Origin: Methanoregula sp.
GTDB lineage: Archaea; Halobacteriota; Methanomicrobia; Methanomicrobiales; Methanospirillaceae
NCBI GenBank assembly: GCA_030694985.1
Contig: JAUYTV010000030.1
Span: forward strand, 1 to 38,553
Direction: 5' to 3'
DNA: 38,553 nt
In this document: positions 9,506-18,348 of the stretch, piece after piece
How positions within the stretch are numbered: the first letter of the stretch is position 1
Layout: the number at the start of each line of letters is the position of its first letter
The notes under the pieces: generated by a model
Told to the model about the DNA's origin: nothing
The model's database searches: none
What the model saw: the letters and a program-made list of their open reading frames with translations, nothing else
Position numbers and translations under genes: made by a program

Positions 9506-10066
9506 TCACTTCTTCTGGTACTTCTTACCTGCCGAGAATGCCTTATCGATCGGTTTTCCAACCTGCCAGTAGGCTGCCTGAGCGTACACGATCGGGTCTA
9601 ACCTTTCTGTATCGGGCTTCCCGTCATTTGCGCATGCCTTATCGACATGGATCTCCATAACTTCACCGATATAGAGCAGGTGGCTCCCGCAGTCAACGGA
9701 CTTGAACAATTTGCATTCGATGTTGACCGGACATTCCTCTGCTAAGGGAGCAGTCTTTAACCTGCCGTAAAATGTCTTAAAAACCCCGGACTTGTCTTCC
9801 TGTGCGCCGGAGACGAGCCCGCAGTGATCGGTCTCGACCACATATTTTGCAGACGGTATATTCAGGCTGAAGGTCTTGTTCTCCTCAATTCCCTTTGCAG
9901 TGTAACGCGTTTTGTTGATCGCAACGCAGACCATGGGCGGCGCCATGCAGGCAACTGTGGACCACGCGGCAGTCATGTAGTTTTCTTTTCCCTTCACATT
10001 TACCCCTACGAGCAGGGCGGGCATGACACTCATGTACGGCATCGGGCCGATGGTTATTTTTTCCAT
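9506..10066 (-). CDS. Flavin reductase-like, FMN-binding split-barrel protein
   Basis: 186 residues from the ATG at 10066, chosen because it is preceded by GGTGAG at good spacing and the product then opens with GPMPYMSVMPALLVGV, the usual beginning of the family. The frame continues upstream to 10162 but that part does not look conserved. Family signs are NYMTAAWSTVACMAPPMVCVAI (FMN-binding loop with Thr and Ala, read here as separate motifs NYMTAAW and APPMVCVAI), FSLNIPSA, and CKLFKSVDCGSHLLYIGEV near residue 130. This is the DIM6/NTAB flavoredoxin group, which reduces or carries FMN in the cytosol. It lies 82 bases upstream of the fae-hps start on the same strand, but a separate promoter in between argues against strict co-transcription. 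Confidence 0.88.
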   Translation of the reverse strand: MEKITIGPMPYMSVMPALLVGVNVKGKENYMTAAWSTVACMAPPMVCVAINKTRYTAKGIEENKTFSLNIPSAKYVVETDHCGLVSGAQEDKSGVFKTFYGRLKTAPLAEECPVNIECKLFKSVDCGSHLLYIGEVMEIHVDKACANDGKPDTERLDPIVYAQAAYWQVGKPIDKAFSAGKKYQKK

Positions 10067-10293
10067 TTTTGTTCTCACCGAAATGATGTTTGGTAAGGAG
10101 GAGTTTAAGGGTATCTTTACCGTGGGTTTGCAGAGACTCTGATCCAGAACGAGCCCCGGCACTCAAACAGCAGAAGGTTTCAATTTACCGGATCTGCTAT
10201 TACTAACAGCGTCCGTACAACAGGGATTCTCTTAACTCTTTTTGATGATTTGTGCGACCAGATGTTCTTTTTCATTGGTCCAGCATATTTGGT

Positions 10294-10311
10294 TCCACAT
10301 CTGGATGTGGA
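10294..10311. promoter_or_regulatory. 18-bp perfect dyad in the intergenic region before the protease gene
   Basis: TCCACATC-TG-GATGTGGA is an 8-bp perfect inverted repeat with a two-base centre. It lies in the 395-base gene-free stretch 10067-10461 between two divergent genes, about 150 bases before the protease start. It may be an operator for either gene, or part of a hairpin. Otherwise the stretch holds only AT-rich promoter-like sequence around 10365-10375. Confidence 0.4.
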
Positions 10312-10461
10312 GCAAAACCCGCTACTTTTTCTGGAATCAATGAAAATCTATATTGGGACTTGATCAATTTTTTTATGAACCTGATGGATCAGTTTTGAAT
10401 GAGCGAGTGCAACTGATATCCCCTATTAAAAATGAATTTTTCCCTGAACCACGGAGGGACC

Positions 10462-13400
10462 ATGAAGCATAGTATCCAGATAAAACCCCTGGTCGCCGTT
10501 CTCATCTGCATGGCATTCCTCATCGGTATTCTGCCTACAATGGCCGCCGCTTCATCGGATGCATATATGGATGATCTCTCCATTCAGGATATGAATGATG
10601 AGTATGTCGCTTATGATAATGCATCGGTCTATATTCCCGTGGCCAAACTCAGTGAGGCCCCAACAACCCTTGCCAATGAATTTCCCAAGCCCTCGTACGC
10701 TAACTGGAGCCAGGGAGAATGCGGGAGCTGCTGGATATGGGCCGGCACCGGAGCGCTCGCCCAGTCTCTCTTCGTATACACTGGCACATCAACCCCGTTA
10801 TCGATCCAGTTCTTCAACTCGAATTATATGGATGGAAATATCCTCATGCAAAAACCCCATGACTGGGCCTGTACCGGGGGATCTGCTTCCATGTTTGCTG
10901 ATATCTACACAACCGGATTGAACCAGTCCTATGCGGGGGGACCGTTTGTGGTCCCCTGGAGCAACGTCAACGCCTCGTATAAGGATTCCGATGTCGACGG
11001 CAACAATGCCCAGACAACGCTTCAGAAAAACCTCATTACCAATACCCCGAATTTCGGTCTCAGCCGGGTAGAAGACCTGCGGGTACTGGAAAAACCGTAT
11101 TCAAACCAGACTGCTGCAGTTGATAATATCACCCTTGCACTGGTAGATAAAAAGGTAATATATTATGCAATGCAGCTGCCCAACAAAACAGCCTGGGATC
11201 AATTCAAGGACTTCTGGAATAATCAAGATGATAATAAGATCTGGGACATGGACCAGTATAATCAGTCTTTTTTCAACGAATCGTCCGGAGAGGGCAGTGG
11301 TCACGCCATGATCCTTATGGGATACAATAAAACTGGCGTCTCTGCCAACCATTACTGGATCATACAGAACAGTTGGGGGAACTCGACTAACCGCCCTAAA
11401 GGCCAGTATAAACTCAAGATGTGGATGGACTACAATGCCACCTTCAATAATCTCGAATGGACCACGCAGGAGTTCTCGGTCCTCAACGTATCCTGGAAGA
11501 CCGATCCAACGATCAGCAGTATCGCGCCATCGACCGGCCACACGGGAAGCGTCAGCATCACGGACATTGAAGGAACGAACTTTGTAACTGGTGCAGACGT
11601 GATGCTGAAGTCAGCCAGCCTCAATCCGCGGCACGTCGGGAGTCTGGTCAACGGTACGGGCGGGGCGCTCCTCAACGATCCGGCCAGGGTTACGATTTCA
11701 GGCAATTACGCGTATATCGCCAGCAATACAAGCAATGCCCTTGAGATCGTGAACCTGAGCAATCCCTTTGTTCCGGTACATGAAGGCCGTATTGTCAATG
11801 GTGAAGGCGGAGCACTCCTGGACGGCCCCTACGATGTGGCCGTATCCGGTAACTATGCCTATGTTGCCAGTTACCGGGATAATGCCATCGAGATCATTGA
11901 CATCTCCAAACCTTCGGCACCGGTCCACAAGGGCAAGATCTCCCACGGAACCGGTGGGGCGCTTCTCATGGGACCGCAGAGAGTTGTGGTTTCCAAAAAT
12001 TTTACTTTTGTTGCCAGTTCAGGCAGCAATGCACTTGAGATCGTGAACATATCCAACCCAGCTGCTCCAGTGCATTGGGCAAGTCTCTCGGATACAGTGG
12101 GTGGGGCGAAGCTGAACACACCATACGATCTCGCTGTTATCGATGATTACCCGTACGTGTATGTTGCCAGTTATGGGAGCAACGCCCTTGAGATCGTGAA
12201 TATAACAGATCCCGCTGCCCCCTCACACATGGGAAGCGTGGTGAACGGGGCGGGTGGGGCGCTGCTTGACAACCCGTGGAGTGTGACCGTGGCCGGGTAC
12301 AACGCATTTGTCACCAGCAAGGGAAACGCGCTGGAGATCATCGACATCAGTAACCAGTCAGCGCCGGTTCACCGGGGAAGCCTGGCCAAGACCGCAGGGG
12401 TGGCGTGGTTAAACGCACCGGTCGATGTCGCAATCTCGGCTGACCGGAAATATGCTTACATTGCGAGCAACGGGGGAAACACATTGGACATCATCGATGT
12501 TTCTGATCCCGCAGCACCGGTATACAAGACCGGCCTTTCGAACGGAGTTGGTGGTGCACTTCTTGAAACCCCGAGCAGTGTTGCACTCTATCGATCCCTG
12601 GTCTATGTCACATCGCGCGGCAACGATGCCCTTGAGGTAATAGCCGTGGACTCCATTCCAGCAACAGGAATTTCAGTATCTTCGACCTCCAGTATTACCA
12701 ATTCTTTCAACCTGACCGGTGCACCCTCTGGATCCTGGAACCTGGTTGTGACCAATGTCAACAGCAGGTTTGCCACCCTTTCCAATGGATTTACAGTAAC
12801 CCTGGTCCCGGAACCAACTCCCATTCCACAACCCGGTGGAGGTGATGGGGATAACGCAGATGTTGCAGAAGATAAAGAGGCCGTCACTGATGTTACTCCC
12901 GGCCAGGCAAGCGTGTCCCTCAAGACCAATGATCTTGGCCAGACCCTTGCCCCCTATACTGTCGAAACCACGTTAGAATCACCAATAGACGTTGAAATAT
13001 CAATACCCCAGTCTACAAAATCCCTCACTGCACAGGGGCTGCCAATCAGCCAAGTGACCATAGCACCGGCCTCGCAGGAAGTCGTTGAAGGGATTACCGG
13101 GAGTGCCACTTCTCCGGAAGGCACTGTCTTTGCAGTTGGCGGTCTTGGCGTTGAATGTCTACCGTCCGGGGCAACCTTCGATCAACCGGTAACGATTACC
13201 TTCACCATGACCCAATCCCAGTGGGATGCTACGCTGGCCCAGGCCAATGGCAAATCCCAGGATATCACCGTCCAGCATTACGATACTGCTGCAAAAACAT
13301 GGGTATCTCTCCCAACAACCGTTGATGGCAACTCCCGCACGGTTACCACTACAACAAAACACTTCAGTCTCTTTGCGGTATTTGTAAAGATCGCCAAAAC

Positions 13401-13647
13401 GGCCAGCTCTGCTCCTACACTGGCTACCTATTCCTATGAAACTCCGGCTGCGGTAATTCTCACTTCGGCAAGCGTCATTCCCACAGCTACACCCGTTCCT
13501 GCTCCACTACAATCTTCGCCCCAGATGCTGTTTTTGACGATTGTTGCAATAATCGCAGGTCTAGCGGTCCTGATCGGTTGTATCCTGCTCATAAGGCGTT
13601 GGTGGATCCGTAGGCAGAACCCGGCATTATTCCGGGATTATGACTGA
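10462..13647 (+). CDS. Secreted, membrane-anchored papain-like (C1A) protease with TIG and seven-bladed propeller
   Basis: 1061 residues from the ATG at 10462, preceded by GGAGGG; an in-frame ATG at 10432 lacks a ribosome site and would lengthen the signal peptide. A signal peptide (residues 1-31) is followed by a C1A protease domain. Its catalytic residues are Q84 and C90 (SQGECGSCWIWAG), H281 (GHAMILMGY) and N303 (QNSWG). Residues 348-383 start an IPT/TIG fold. Residues about 386-729 are seven repeats of about 48 residues (GGALL..P..V..SGNYAYVAS....ALEIV in outline), a predicted seven-bladed LVIVD-like propeller. The TIG fold then seems to resume (730-774). Next come a linker with GGGDGD, a beta-rich domain to about 985, a Thr/Pro/Ala stretch and a TM helix near the end with basic anchor (RRWWIRR). 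It probably acts outside the cell on proteins or peptides. No partner gene is adjacent. Confidence 0.9.
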   Translation: MKHSIQIKPLVAVLICMAFLIGILPTMAAASSDAYMDDLSIQDMNDEYVAYDNASVYIPVAKLSEAPTTLANEFPKPSYANWSQGECGSCWIWAGTGALAQSLFVYTGTSTPLSIQFFNSNYMDGNILMQKPHDWACTGGSASMFADIYTTGLNQSYAGGPFVVPWSNVNASYKDSDVDGNNAQTTLQKNLITNTPNFGLSRVEDLRVLEKPYSNQTAAVDNITLALVDKKVIYYAMQLPNKTAWDQFKDFWNNQDDNKIWDMDQYNQSFFNESSGEGSGHAMILMGYNKTGVSANHYWIIQNSWGNSTNRPKGQYKLKMWMDYNATFNNLEWTTQEFSVLNVSWKTDPTISSIAPSTGHTGSVSITDIEGTNFVTGADVMLKSASLNPRHVGSLVNGTGGALLNDPARVTISGNYAYIASNTSNALEIVNLSNPFVPVHEGRIVNGEGGALLDGPYDVAVSGNYAYVASYRDNAIEIIDISKPSAPVHKGKISHGTGGALLMGPQRVVVSKNFTFVASSGSNALEIVNISNPAAPVHWASLSDTVGGAKLNTPYDLAVIDDYPYVYVASYGSNALEIVNITDPAAPSHMGSVVNGAGGALLDNPWSVTVAGYNAFVTSKGNALEIIDISNQSAPVHRGSLAKTAGVAWLNAPVDVAISADRKYAYIASNGGNTLDIIDVSDPAAPVYKTGLSNGVGGALLETPSSVALYRSLVYVTSRGNDALEVIAVDSIPATGISVSSTSSITNSFNLTGAPSGSWNLVVTNVNSRFATLSNGFTVTLVPEPTPIPQPGGGDGDNADVAEDKEAVTDVTPGQASVSLKTNDLGQTLAPYTVETTLESPIDVEISIPQSTKSLTAQGLPISQVTIAPASQEVVEGITGSATSPEGTVFAVGGLGVECLPSGATFDQPVTITFTMTQSQWDATLAQANGKSQDITVQHYDTAAKTWVSLPTTVDGNSRTVTTTTKHFSLFAVFVKIAKTASSAPTLATYSYETPAAVILTSASVIPTATPVPAPLQSSPQMLFLTIVAIIAGLAVLIGCILLIRRWWIRRQNPALFRDYD

Positions 13648-13775
13648 TACAATTCGTGATGGTCGGAAGATATTGCCGGATAATCTTAATTTTTCAGGAA
13701 TGATACGGACATATCTGGAGAAAACCTGCTAACAGAAAAACGACCAGCGTTCCTTAATGGAATTAAGAGAAAATG

Positions 13776-13943
13776 TGGGGTTGGTGAGATTTGAACTCAC
13801 GATCGACGGGTCTCTCCGACATGCATCAGTGCTCCAACGGGTCATCATCTTTTTATCAGCAGACCCATTGTTCATCATCTGCGAGCACAAAGAACGCAAA
13901 GACCGCTGGAGCCCGTCGCCATTCCGGGCTAGGCCACAACCCC
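13776..13943 (-). tRNA. tRNA-Trp (CCA), interrupted by a 94-nt intron
   Basis: Acceptor GGGGTTG (13943-13937) pairs with CAACCCC (13783-13777), and the discriminator base is A. The D arm, the T arm (GTGAG/CTCAC around TTCAAAT) and the anticodon stem ACGGG/CCCGT (13806-13810 on the 3' side) all form. The loop CTCCAG|A contains anticodon CCA. The intron (13812-13905) lies after position 37, the canonical archaeal site. Loop bases 32-35 (CTCC) pair with GGAG near the intron's 3' end, leaving three-base bulges A-G-C and A-G-A, a clean bulge-helix-bulge for the splicing endonuclease. CCA is not encoded at the 3' end. Confidence 0.95.
13812..13905 (-). ncRNA. Box C/D guide RNA inside the tRNA-Trp intron
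   Basis: On the minus strand the intron contains, in order: box C ATGATGA (13872-13878), a 12-nt guide, box D' CTGA (13856-13859), box C' ATGATGA (13842-13848), a 12-nt guide and box D CTGA (13826-13829). By the fifth-nucleotide rule, the D guide pairs with the exon 1-intron junction so that C34 of the anticodon is the 2'-O-methylation target. Ten pairs form with the unspliced RNA, including one G-U. The D' guide pairs with exon 2 and targets C39. Haloferax pre-tRNA-Trp is known to carry a comparable intron guiding methylation at 34 and 39. Confidence 0.9.
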
Positions 13944-14077
13944 TTTTTTGTCCACGTACAGGATTTTCCTGCCGCTGACTCAATAAATTCGCAGTATACA
14001 AACTTAAGAGTTTGGTTATCCGGGTTTTCATTTTTGAGATTTAAGTCCTATCAGAATCCTGGTACTGACTGATCCAA

Positions 14078-14089
14078 CTATAAAAAAAA
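14078..14089 (+). promoter_or_regulatory. TATA box upstream of the acyl-CoA ligase gene
   Basis: ACTATAAAAAAA. A transcription start 25-27 bases downstream would fall near 14108, which makes the ATG at 14097 an unlikely start codon and favours 14178 or 14205. Confidence 0.5.
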
Positions 14090-14204
14090 CAAGATAGTGA
14101 CACGGGATTTGTTAAAGGATTGCATACAGAGCGTTTCTTTGGTGCACCACACCCCGCAAAAAAATCAGTATCCATATATGTCAATCATACCCCATATTTT
14201 ACCA

Positions 14205-15905
14205 ATGATTGAGGGGAGCTATGCAAGCGGGACATCGACGTTTCCTTTACTGGGAAGGACGATCGGTGAGATGATTGACAGCATTGCGGCAAAATATCCG
14301 GACAATGAAGCGGTTGTATCTGTCCACCAGGATATCCGCTGGACGTACAGTGAGTTTATCGCGCAGGTAAACCAGGTTGCCCGCAGCCTCATGGGTCTTG
14401 GTGTGGAGAAAGGTGACCGCGTCGGTATCTGGGCAATGAATTACGCGGAATGGGTTGTCGTACAATTCGCCACTTCAAAGATTGGGGCGATCATGGTCAA
14501 CATCAACCCGGCCTACCGGACATACGAACTCGAATACGTGCTCAAGCAGGCCGAGATCCAGACGCTCATCATCCAGGGCCGGTTCAAGACCTCCGATTAC
14601 GTGGGGATGTTCTACGAGGCTTGTCCCGAAGCCTTTGAATCCAAACCCGGCAAAATCTCCTGCGAAAAATTCCCATTCTTAAAAAACGCTGTCTTCCTTG
14701 GCAATATCCCTTATAACGGTATGTACACATGGGACGATCTCTTAAAAAAAGCCGATGAGATCACTTTAGATGAACTTATCGAGCGGGGTGAAGTGCTCAC
14801 GTTCGATGATGCGATCAACATCCAGTACACGAGCGGAACCACAGGTTTTCCAAAAGGAGTTGTGCTTACCCACCATGGCATCCTCAACAACGGCTACATC
14901 ATTGGGGAGGGCATGGGCTTTACAGATAAGGATCGGCTCTGCATCCCTGTCCCCTTCTACCACTGCTTTGGCATGGTGTTATCGAATCTAGCCTGCGTAA
15001 CCCACGGCTCAACAATGGTGCTGCCCTCTCCCACGTTCGATGCCGAAGATGTCTTAAAAACGATCGAAAAAGAGCATTGCACGGCGGTCCATGGTGTTCC
15101 GACAATGTTCATCGCCGAACTCACCCACCCGGACTTTGCAAAATACGATTTGCGGACCCTCCGTACAGGTATCATGGCAGGTTCTCCCTGCCCCATCGAG
15201 GTCATGAAACAGGTCAACACAAAAATGCACATGAGCGAGATTGTCATTGTGTACGGCCAGACCGAGACCAGTCCCGGAGTCACCATGACAACGACAAAAG
15301 ATCCGGTTGACCGGCGCGTATCCACAGTCGGGCGCTCATTCCCGCACACCGAACTTAAGATCGTGGATTCCAAGACCGGCAAGATCGTTCCGACCGGAGA
15401 GATTGGAGAGATCTGTGCCCGTGGCTACTGTGTCATGAAGTGTTACTACAACAATCCCTCGGCCACGCATGCCACCCTTGACAAGGATCACTGGAACCAT
15501 ACAGGGGATCTCGGCACCATGGATGAGGAGGGTTATTTCAGGATTGTCGGGCGGTTAAAGGACATGGTCATCAGAGGCGGCGAGAACATCTACCCGCGCG
15601 AGATTGAGGAGTACCTGCACCATCACGAGAAGATCGCTGATGTATACGTAGTGGGTGTGCCGGATATCAAGTACGGAGAGGAACTCTGTGCCTGGGTGAA
15701 GATGAAACCCGGCCAGACCTTGACTGAACAGGAAGTAAAAGATTTCTGCAAGGGAAAGATCGCCCATTACAAGATCCCACGTTATGTTATGTTTGTTGAT
15801 GATTTTCCCATGGGTGTCACAGGTAAGATCCAGAAGTTCAGGATGAGGGAATCCTCAATTAAGGTTCTCGGTTTACAAGAAGCTGACAACATCGAAACCG
15901 CGTGA
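14205..15905 (+). CDS. AMP-dependent acyl-CoA synthetase (medium/long-chain type)
   Basis: 566 residues from the ATG at 14205. Earlier in-frame ATGs (14178, 14097) exist, but homology-like sequence begins at [19 protein letters not shown], and the TATA box argues against 14097. ANL-superfamily motifs are complete: the P-loop [12 protein letters not shown] (about residue 207), the [12 protein letters not shown] adenine motif, [19 protein letters not shown] with the hinge, [15 protein letters not shown], and the C-terminal catalytic Lys in GVTGKIQKF. The enzyme activates a carboxylic acid as acyl-AMP and transfers it to CoA in the cytosol. The substrate cannot be read from sequence; the overall pattern resembles medium-chain fatty acid ligases. 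No fatty-acid degradation genes are adjacent. Confidence 0.92.
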   Translation: MIEGSYASGTSTFPLLGRTIGEMIDSIAAKYPDNEAVVSVHQDIRWTYSEFIAQVNQVARSLMGLGVEKGDRVGIWAMNYAEWVVVQFATSKIGAIMVNINPAYRTYELEYVLKQAEIQTLIIQGRFKTSDYVGMFYEACPEAFESKPGKISCEKFPFLKNAVFLGNIPYNGMYTWDDLLKKADEITLDELIERGEVLTFDDAINIQYTSGTTGFPKGVVLTHHGILNNGYIIGEGMGFTDKDRLCIPVPFYHCFGMVLSNLACVTHGSTMVLPSPTFDAEDVLKTIEKEHCTAVHGVPTMFIAELTHPDFAKYDLRTLRTGIMAGSPCPIEVMKQVNTKMHMSEIVIVYGQTETSPGVTMTTTKDPVDRRVSTVGRSFPHTELKIVDSKTGKIVPTGEIGEICARGYCVMKCYYNNPSATHATLDKDHWNHTGDLGTMDEEGYFRIVGRLKDMVIRGGENIYPREIEEYLHHHEKIADVYVVGVPDIKYGEELCAWVKMKPGQTLTEQEVKDFCKGKIAHYKIPRYVMFVDDFPMGVTGKIQKFRMRESSIKVLGLQEADNIETA

Positions 15906-15978
15906 TCCGGTCTGATTTTTTTTCATTATAAAATTCAGATTGCGTTCCTGCATCACATATTTTACGACCATCACAGAC

Positions 15979-15990
15979 ACTATAAATACC
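15979..15990 (+). promoter_or_regulatory. TATA box upstream of the K+ channel gene
   Basis: ACTATAAATACC, a near-consensus archaeal TATA box. A start near 16010 gives a leader of about 60 nt for the gene at 16071. Confidence 0.55.
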
Positions 15991-16070
15991 ATCCATACGG
16001 ATTTCGTCATATCACAATCAGATTCGGTTTTTTAACCAGATGATTAAAAAGATCCAACCCGGACGGTGCA

Positions 16071-17042
16071 ATGATGGCAGAGAATCCAGCTAAACACACA
16101 CAGGAAATTATAAAACCCTCACGCTATGACCGGATAAAAAACCGGGTCAATACGATCCTCAACACCTACCCAAACGAGGAACGCACGGCACGGTTTGTGA
16201 GGTATTTCCTTGCCATCTTTATACTGGCCAACACAATTGCGGTCGTCATTTCTACGATGCCGGATCTCCCGCATTCATTCCGCGCCCAGCTCTTTGCGAT
16301 CATTTCGGTATGTCTTACCATTTTTGCAATCGAGTATATCCTGAGGCTCTGGTCTTGTACGAATAACCCCACATTCACCGGAAGGGTAATCGATCGCCTG
16401 CGTTATGCCACCAGCATTTACATGATAATCGATCTCATCTCGATCATCCCCATCGTCTTTCCCTTCGCTTTCCCCAAAGACTATTCCATGCTCCACATCT
16501 TCCGGCTCCTCTCGATCTTCAAACTAGTGCGCTACACCCGCCACTCTGATGCGCTGCAACTCATGAACCGTGTCTTTTTCAAGAAACGGGAGATCATCTC
16601 ATTCCTTGTAATTTTTCTGGTCTTTGAGATCCTGTTCTCCTCTACGGTCATGTACCTTGTTGAGAACGCTGCCCAGCCGGATAAATTTTCCAGCATCCCG
16701 GCGGCCATGTGGTGGGCAGCAATGACAGTTACTACTGTTGGGTATGGGGACATTGTACCCATAACGCCGTTAGGAAAGACCATCGCCAGCATGGTAACAA
16801 TTGGGGGCGTCTTACTCCTTGCCCTTCCCTCTGCAATTCTCGCTGCCGGGTTTATGGAGGAACGGCAGAAAGAGCAGACACACAATAATCATTACGGTAC
16901 GGAAGCAGGCATTTCACTGCTTGAGCGCGTAGGAAACTTAAAGGAGCGCGGGCTGATTAACGAAGAGGAATTTGAAGAATACAAGACCCTCATCCTGCCA
17001 CGGTTGCGTGATCATGAGGAAGAAGGGGAAGATAAAAAATAA
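16071..17042 (+). CDS. Six-TM voltage-gated-type potassium channel with C-terminal SHOCT-like domain
   Basis: 323 residues. S1 to S3 lie between about residues 42 and 130. S4 follows with spaced basic residues (FRLLSIFKLVRYTRH). S5, a pore loop with the K+ selectivity filter TTVGYGDIVP (about 218-227) and S6 ending in ALPSAILAAGF complete the channel unit. The S4 charges suggest voltage sensing. After S6 the cytosolic tail contains a short helical hairpin (ERVGNLKERGLINEEEFEEYK), which matches the SHOCT pattern, an oligomerisation module. Two adjacent ATGs exist at the start (16071 and 16074) with a weak GGTG before them; either may be used. Monocistronic, with its own TATA box. Confidence 0.93.
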   Translation: MMAENPAKHTQEIIKPSRYDRIKNRVNTILNTYPNEERTARFVRYFLAIFILANTIAVVISTMPDLPHSFRAQLFAIISVCLTIFAIEYILRLWSCTNNPTFTGRVIDRLRYATSIYMIIDLISIIPIVFPFAFPKDYSMLHIFRLLSIFKLVRYTRHSDALQLMNRVFFKKREIISFLVIFLVFEILFSSTVMYLVENAAQPDKFSSIPAAMWWAAMTVTTVGYGDIVPITPLGKTIASMVTIGGVLLLALPSAILAAGFMEERQKEQTHNNHYGTEAGISLLERVGNLKERGLINEEEFEEYKTLILPRLRDHEEEGEDKK

Positions 17043-17053
17043 TTTAAAAATGG

Positions 17054-17245
17054 TTACAATACGCCAAACCATGCGACATACGAGATCGCGATCATGACAA
17101 TCAATACGACAATGAGGATCTTGTATACGCAGCCGTGACAGACACCCCCCACGGATGCCTTGTGATTGGGATCATGGGACGATGAGCAGAGTTTACAGGT
17201 ATGTCCGGCATGGTTGGGGTGCTCGAACTTCTGGTGATGAGTCAT
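17054..17245 (-). CDS. Small zinc-ribbon-like membrane protein, unrecognised
   Basis: 63 residues from the ATG at 17245; a GTG at 17254 is an alternative. The first half is His/Cys-rich (HHQKFEHPNHAGHTCKLC, then CHGC), giving two CxxC pairs 15 residues apart that could bind one metal. The second half is a single TM helix (YKILIVVLIVMIAISYVAWF). I do not recognise the family. It is convergent with the K+ channel gene, whose stop is only 11 bases away, and it has its own upstream AT-rich region. Composition and the clean Cys pairs argue that it is a real gene. Confidence 0.6.
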   Translation of the reverse strand: MTHHQKFEHPNHAGHTCKLCSSSHDPNHKASVGGVCHGCVYKILIVVLIVMIAISYVAWFGVL

Positions 17246-18129
17246 ACCAACCACTTTGATCGTTTGAGCGAAAAAACATACCGAAATTCAAAAGGAGATT
17301 TTTTAAAACACGGGCACGCGAAAAAAAAATATTTCTGAAAAATTCCTGTAAGGGGAAGGAAAATCGTTCTTCACCATCCACCCCCCACTCTTTTCCATGG
17401 GGATCCCGTTAACCCCCATTTAATCATCATTTATCTCGACATATAACGCCCCAATCGCCAAAATAACCCTAAATTGAGGTGCATATAATGCGTTCTAAGG
17501 CACCTTATAGCGGTTTGGCGGCACTTTAATTCCGACCCGCTACCTACCATTGAAAAAAAGATTTAACGCGAAAACTCACCCTGCTCCTGATAAGGTTAAA
17601 ATGAACTCCTTTTGTGGTTTTCTCCACAAAACCAGCCCCGATGGAATCCGGGCGTTTTACGGGGTTTTTTAAAAATGCCCCGTTTGACAAACGGAGCGTT
17701 TTGCTGGGTTTTAGGGGGTGCAGACCTCCTTTTTCCATGACCTCCCGTACCGTCTGGCGAAAGGGGGGGTTTTGGGGATTATCCTAGGGTGAAATGACAG
17801 GGGCCGGTACGAGCGGGGCAGGGATTGAAGGGGGGGCATGCCGGACCAGACCGGCCCGTGATTTTTTGTCATAAACATTTCAAGATCTGCTCACGATAGT
17901 GCGGACAAATGAAAATTAAATTTGGAGAGCAAAATTTTCATTGCTCTGGTGCGAGGCCTTTGGCTTCCGCGATTTTTTTTATTAACCGTCATATTCGATC
18001 CCGCGATTGTCAGGACATCATACATCCTCACTGCCAACGGATTTAAAAAAATTGTTTTGAAGGGTCGACAAGAACCAGATTCACACGGTAAAAAGAAAAT
18101 TAATGGATGCGGCGCGTTGAAACCCCCGG
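17246..18129. other. Gene-poor, hairpin-rich intergenic region
   Basis: No gene supported over about 880 bases. The stretch contains G- and C-homopolymer runs and several inverted repeats. These are TTTTGTGG/CCACAAAA (17609-17632), a palindrome around GTTTGACAAAC near 17687, ACGGGG/CCCCGT flanking a 13-base loop near 17660, and GCCGG/CCGGC near 17845. A minus-strand reading frame at 17544-17738 overlaps these hairpins and looks non-protein-like. The region could hold a structured RNA or a small repeat element. Confidence 0.5.
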
Positions 18130-18342
18130 TCATCTCTTTTTTAATTTTTCAATCAGAGATGAGACCCGATCCTTTGAAGCTGCCGTTGTCCCTTCATCGC
18201 GATCAATTGCAATACTCACAATATCCCCTTCCTTTGCACCGGGCGGAAGGACTGATACCGGCACGGTCATGCGTACTGGCTCTTTGTCAGTACTGATCAG
18301 CACTGCAACGCCCTCTTCAATACGGTCAATGGTTGCTTTCAT
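18130..18342 (-). CDS. DUF3006 family small protein
   Basis: 70 residues with the DUF3006 pattern: it opens MKATIDRIEEGVAVLI, has the PVSVLPPGAKEGDIV middle and the charged helix at the C-terminus. DUF3006 proteins are small, probably beta-rich, and very often follow ComEC/Rec2-like or MBL-fold hydrolase genes. Here it starts six bases after the stop of such a gene, in the same operon. A role as accessory to the MBL protein is inferred only from that recurring neighbourhood. Confidence 0.85.
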   Translation of the reverse strand: MKATIDRIEEGVAVLISTDKEPVRMTVPVSVLPPGAKEGDIVSIAIDRDEGTTAASKDRVSSLIEKLKKR

Positions 18343-18348
18343 CTCATC

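Noticed and set aside
13729-14031. Open frames on both strands over the tRNA-Trp locus.
   Set aside because: They translate the tRNA and its intron; the RNA structure explains the sequence fully.
14097-14204. Longer N-terminus of the acyl-CoA ligase starting at 14097.
   Set aside because: The TATA box at 14078-14089 would place transcription start after that codon, and the added residues do not look like the family.
17544-17738. 64-codon minus-strand frame in the hairpin-rich region.
   Set aside because: It runs straight through several inverted repeats, has no recognisable motif and no ribosome site. It may be a repeat-derived frame, so the region is described as noncoding.
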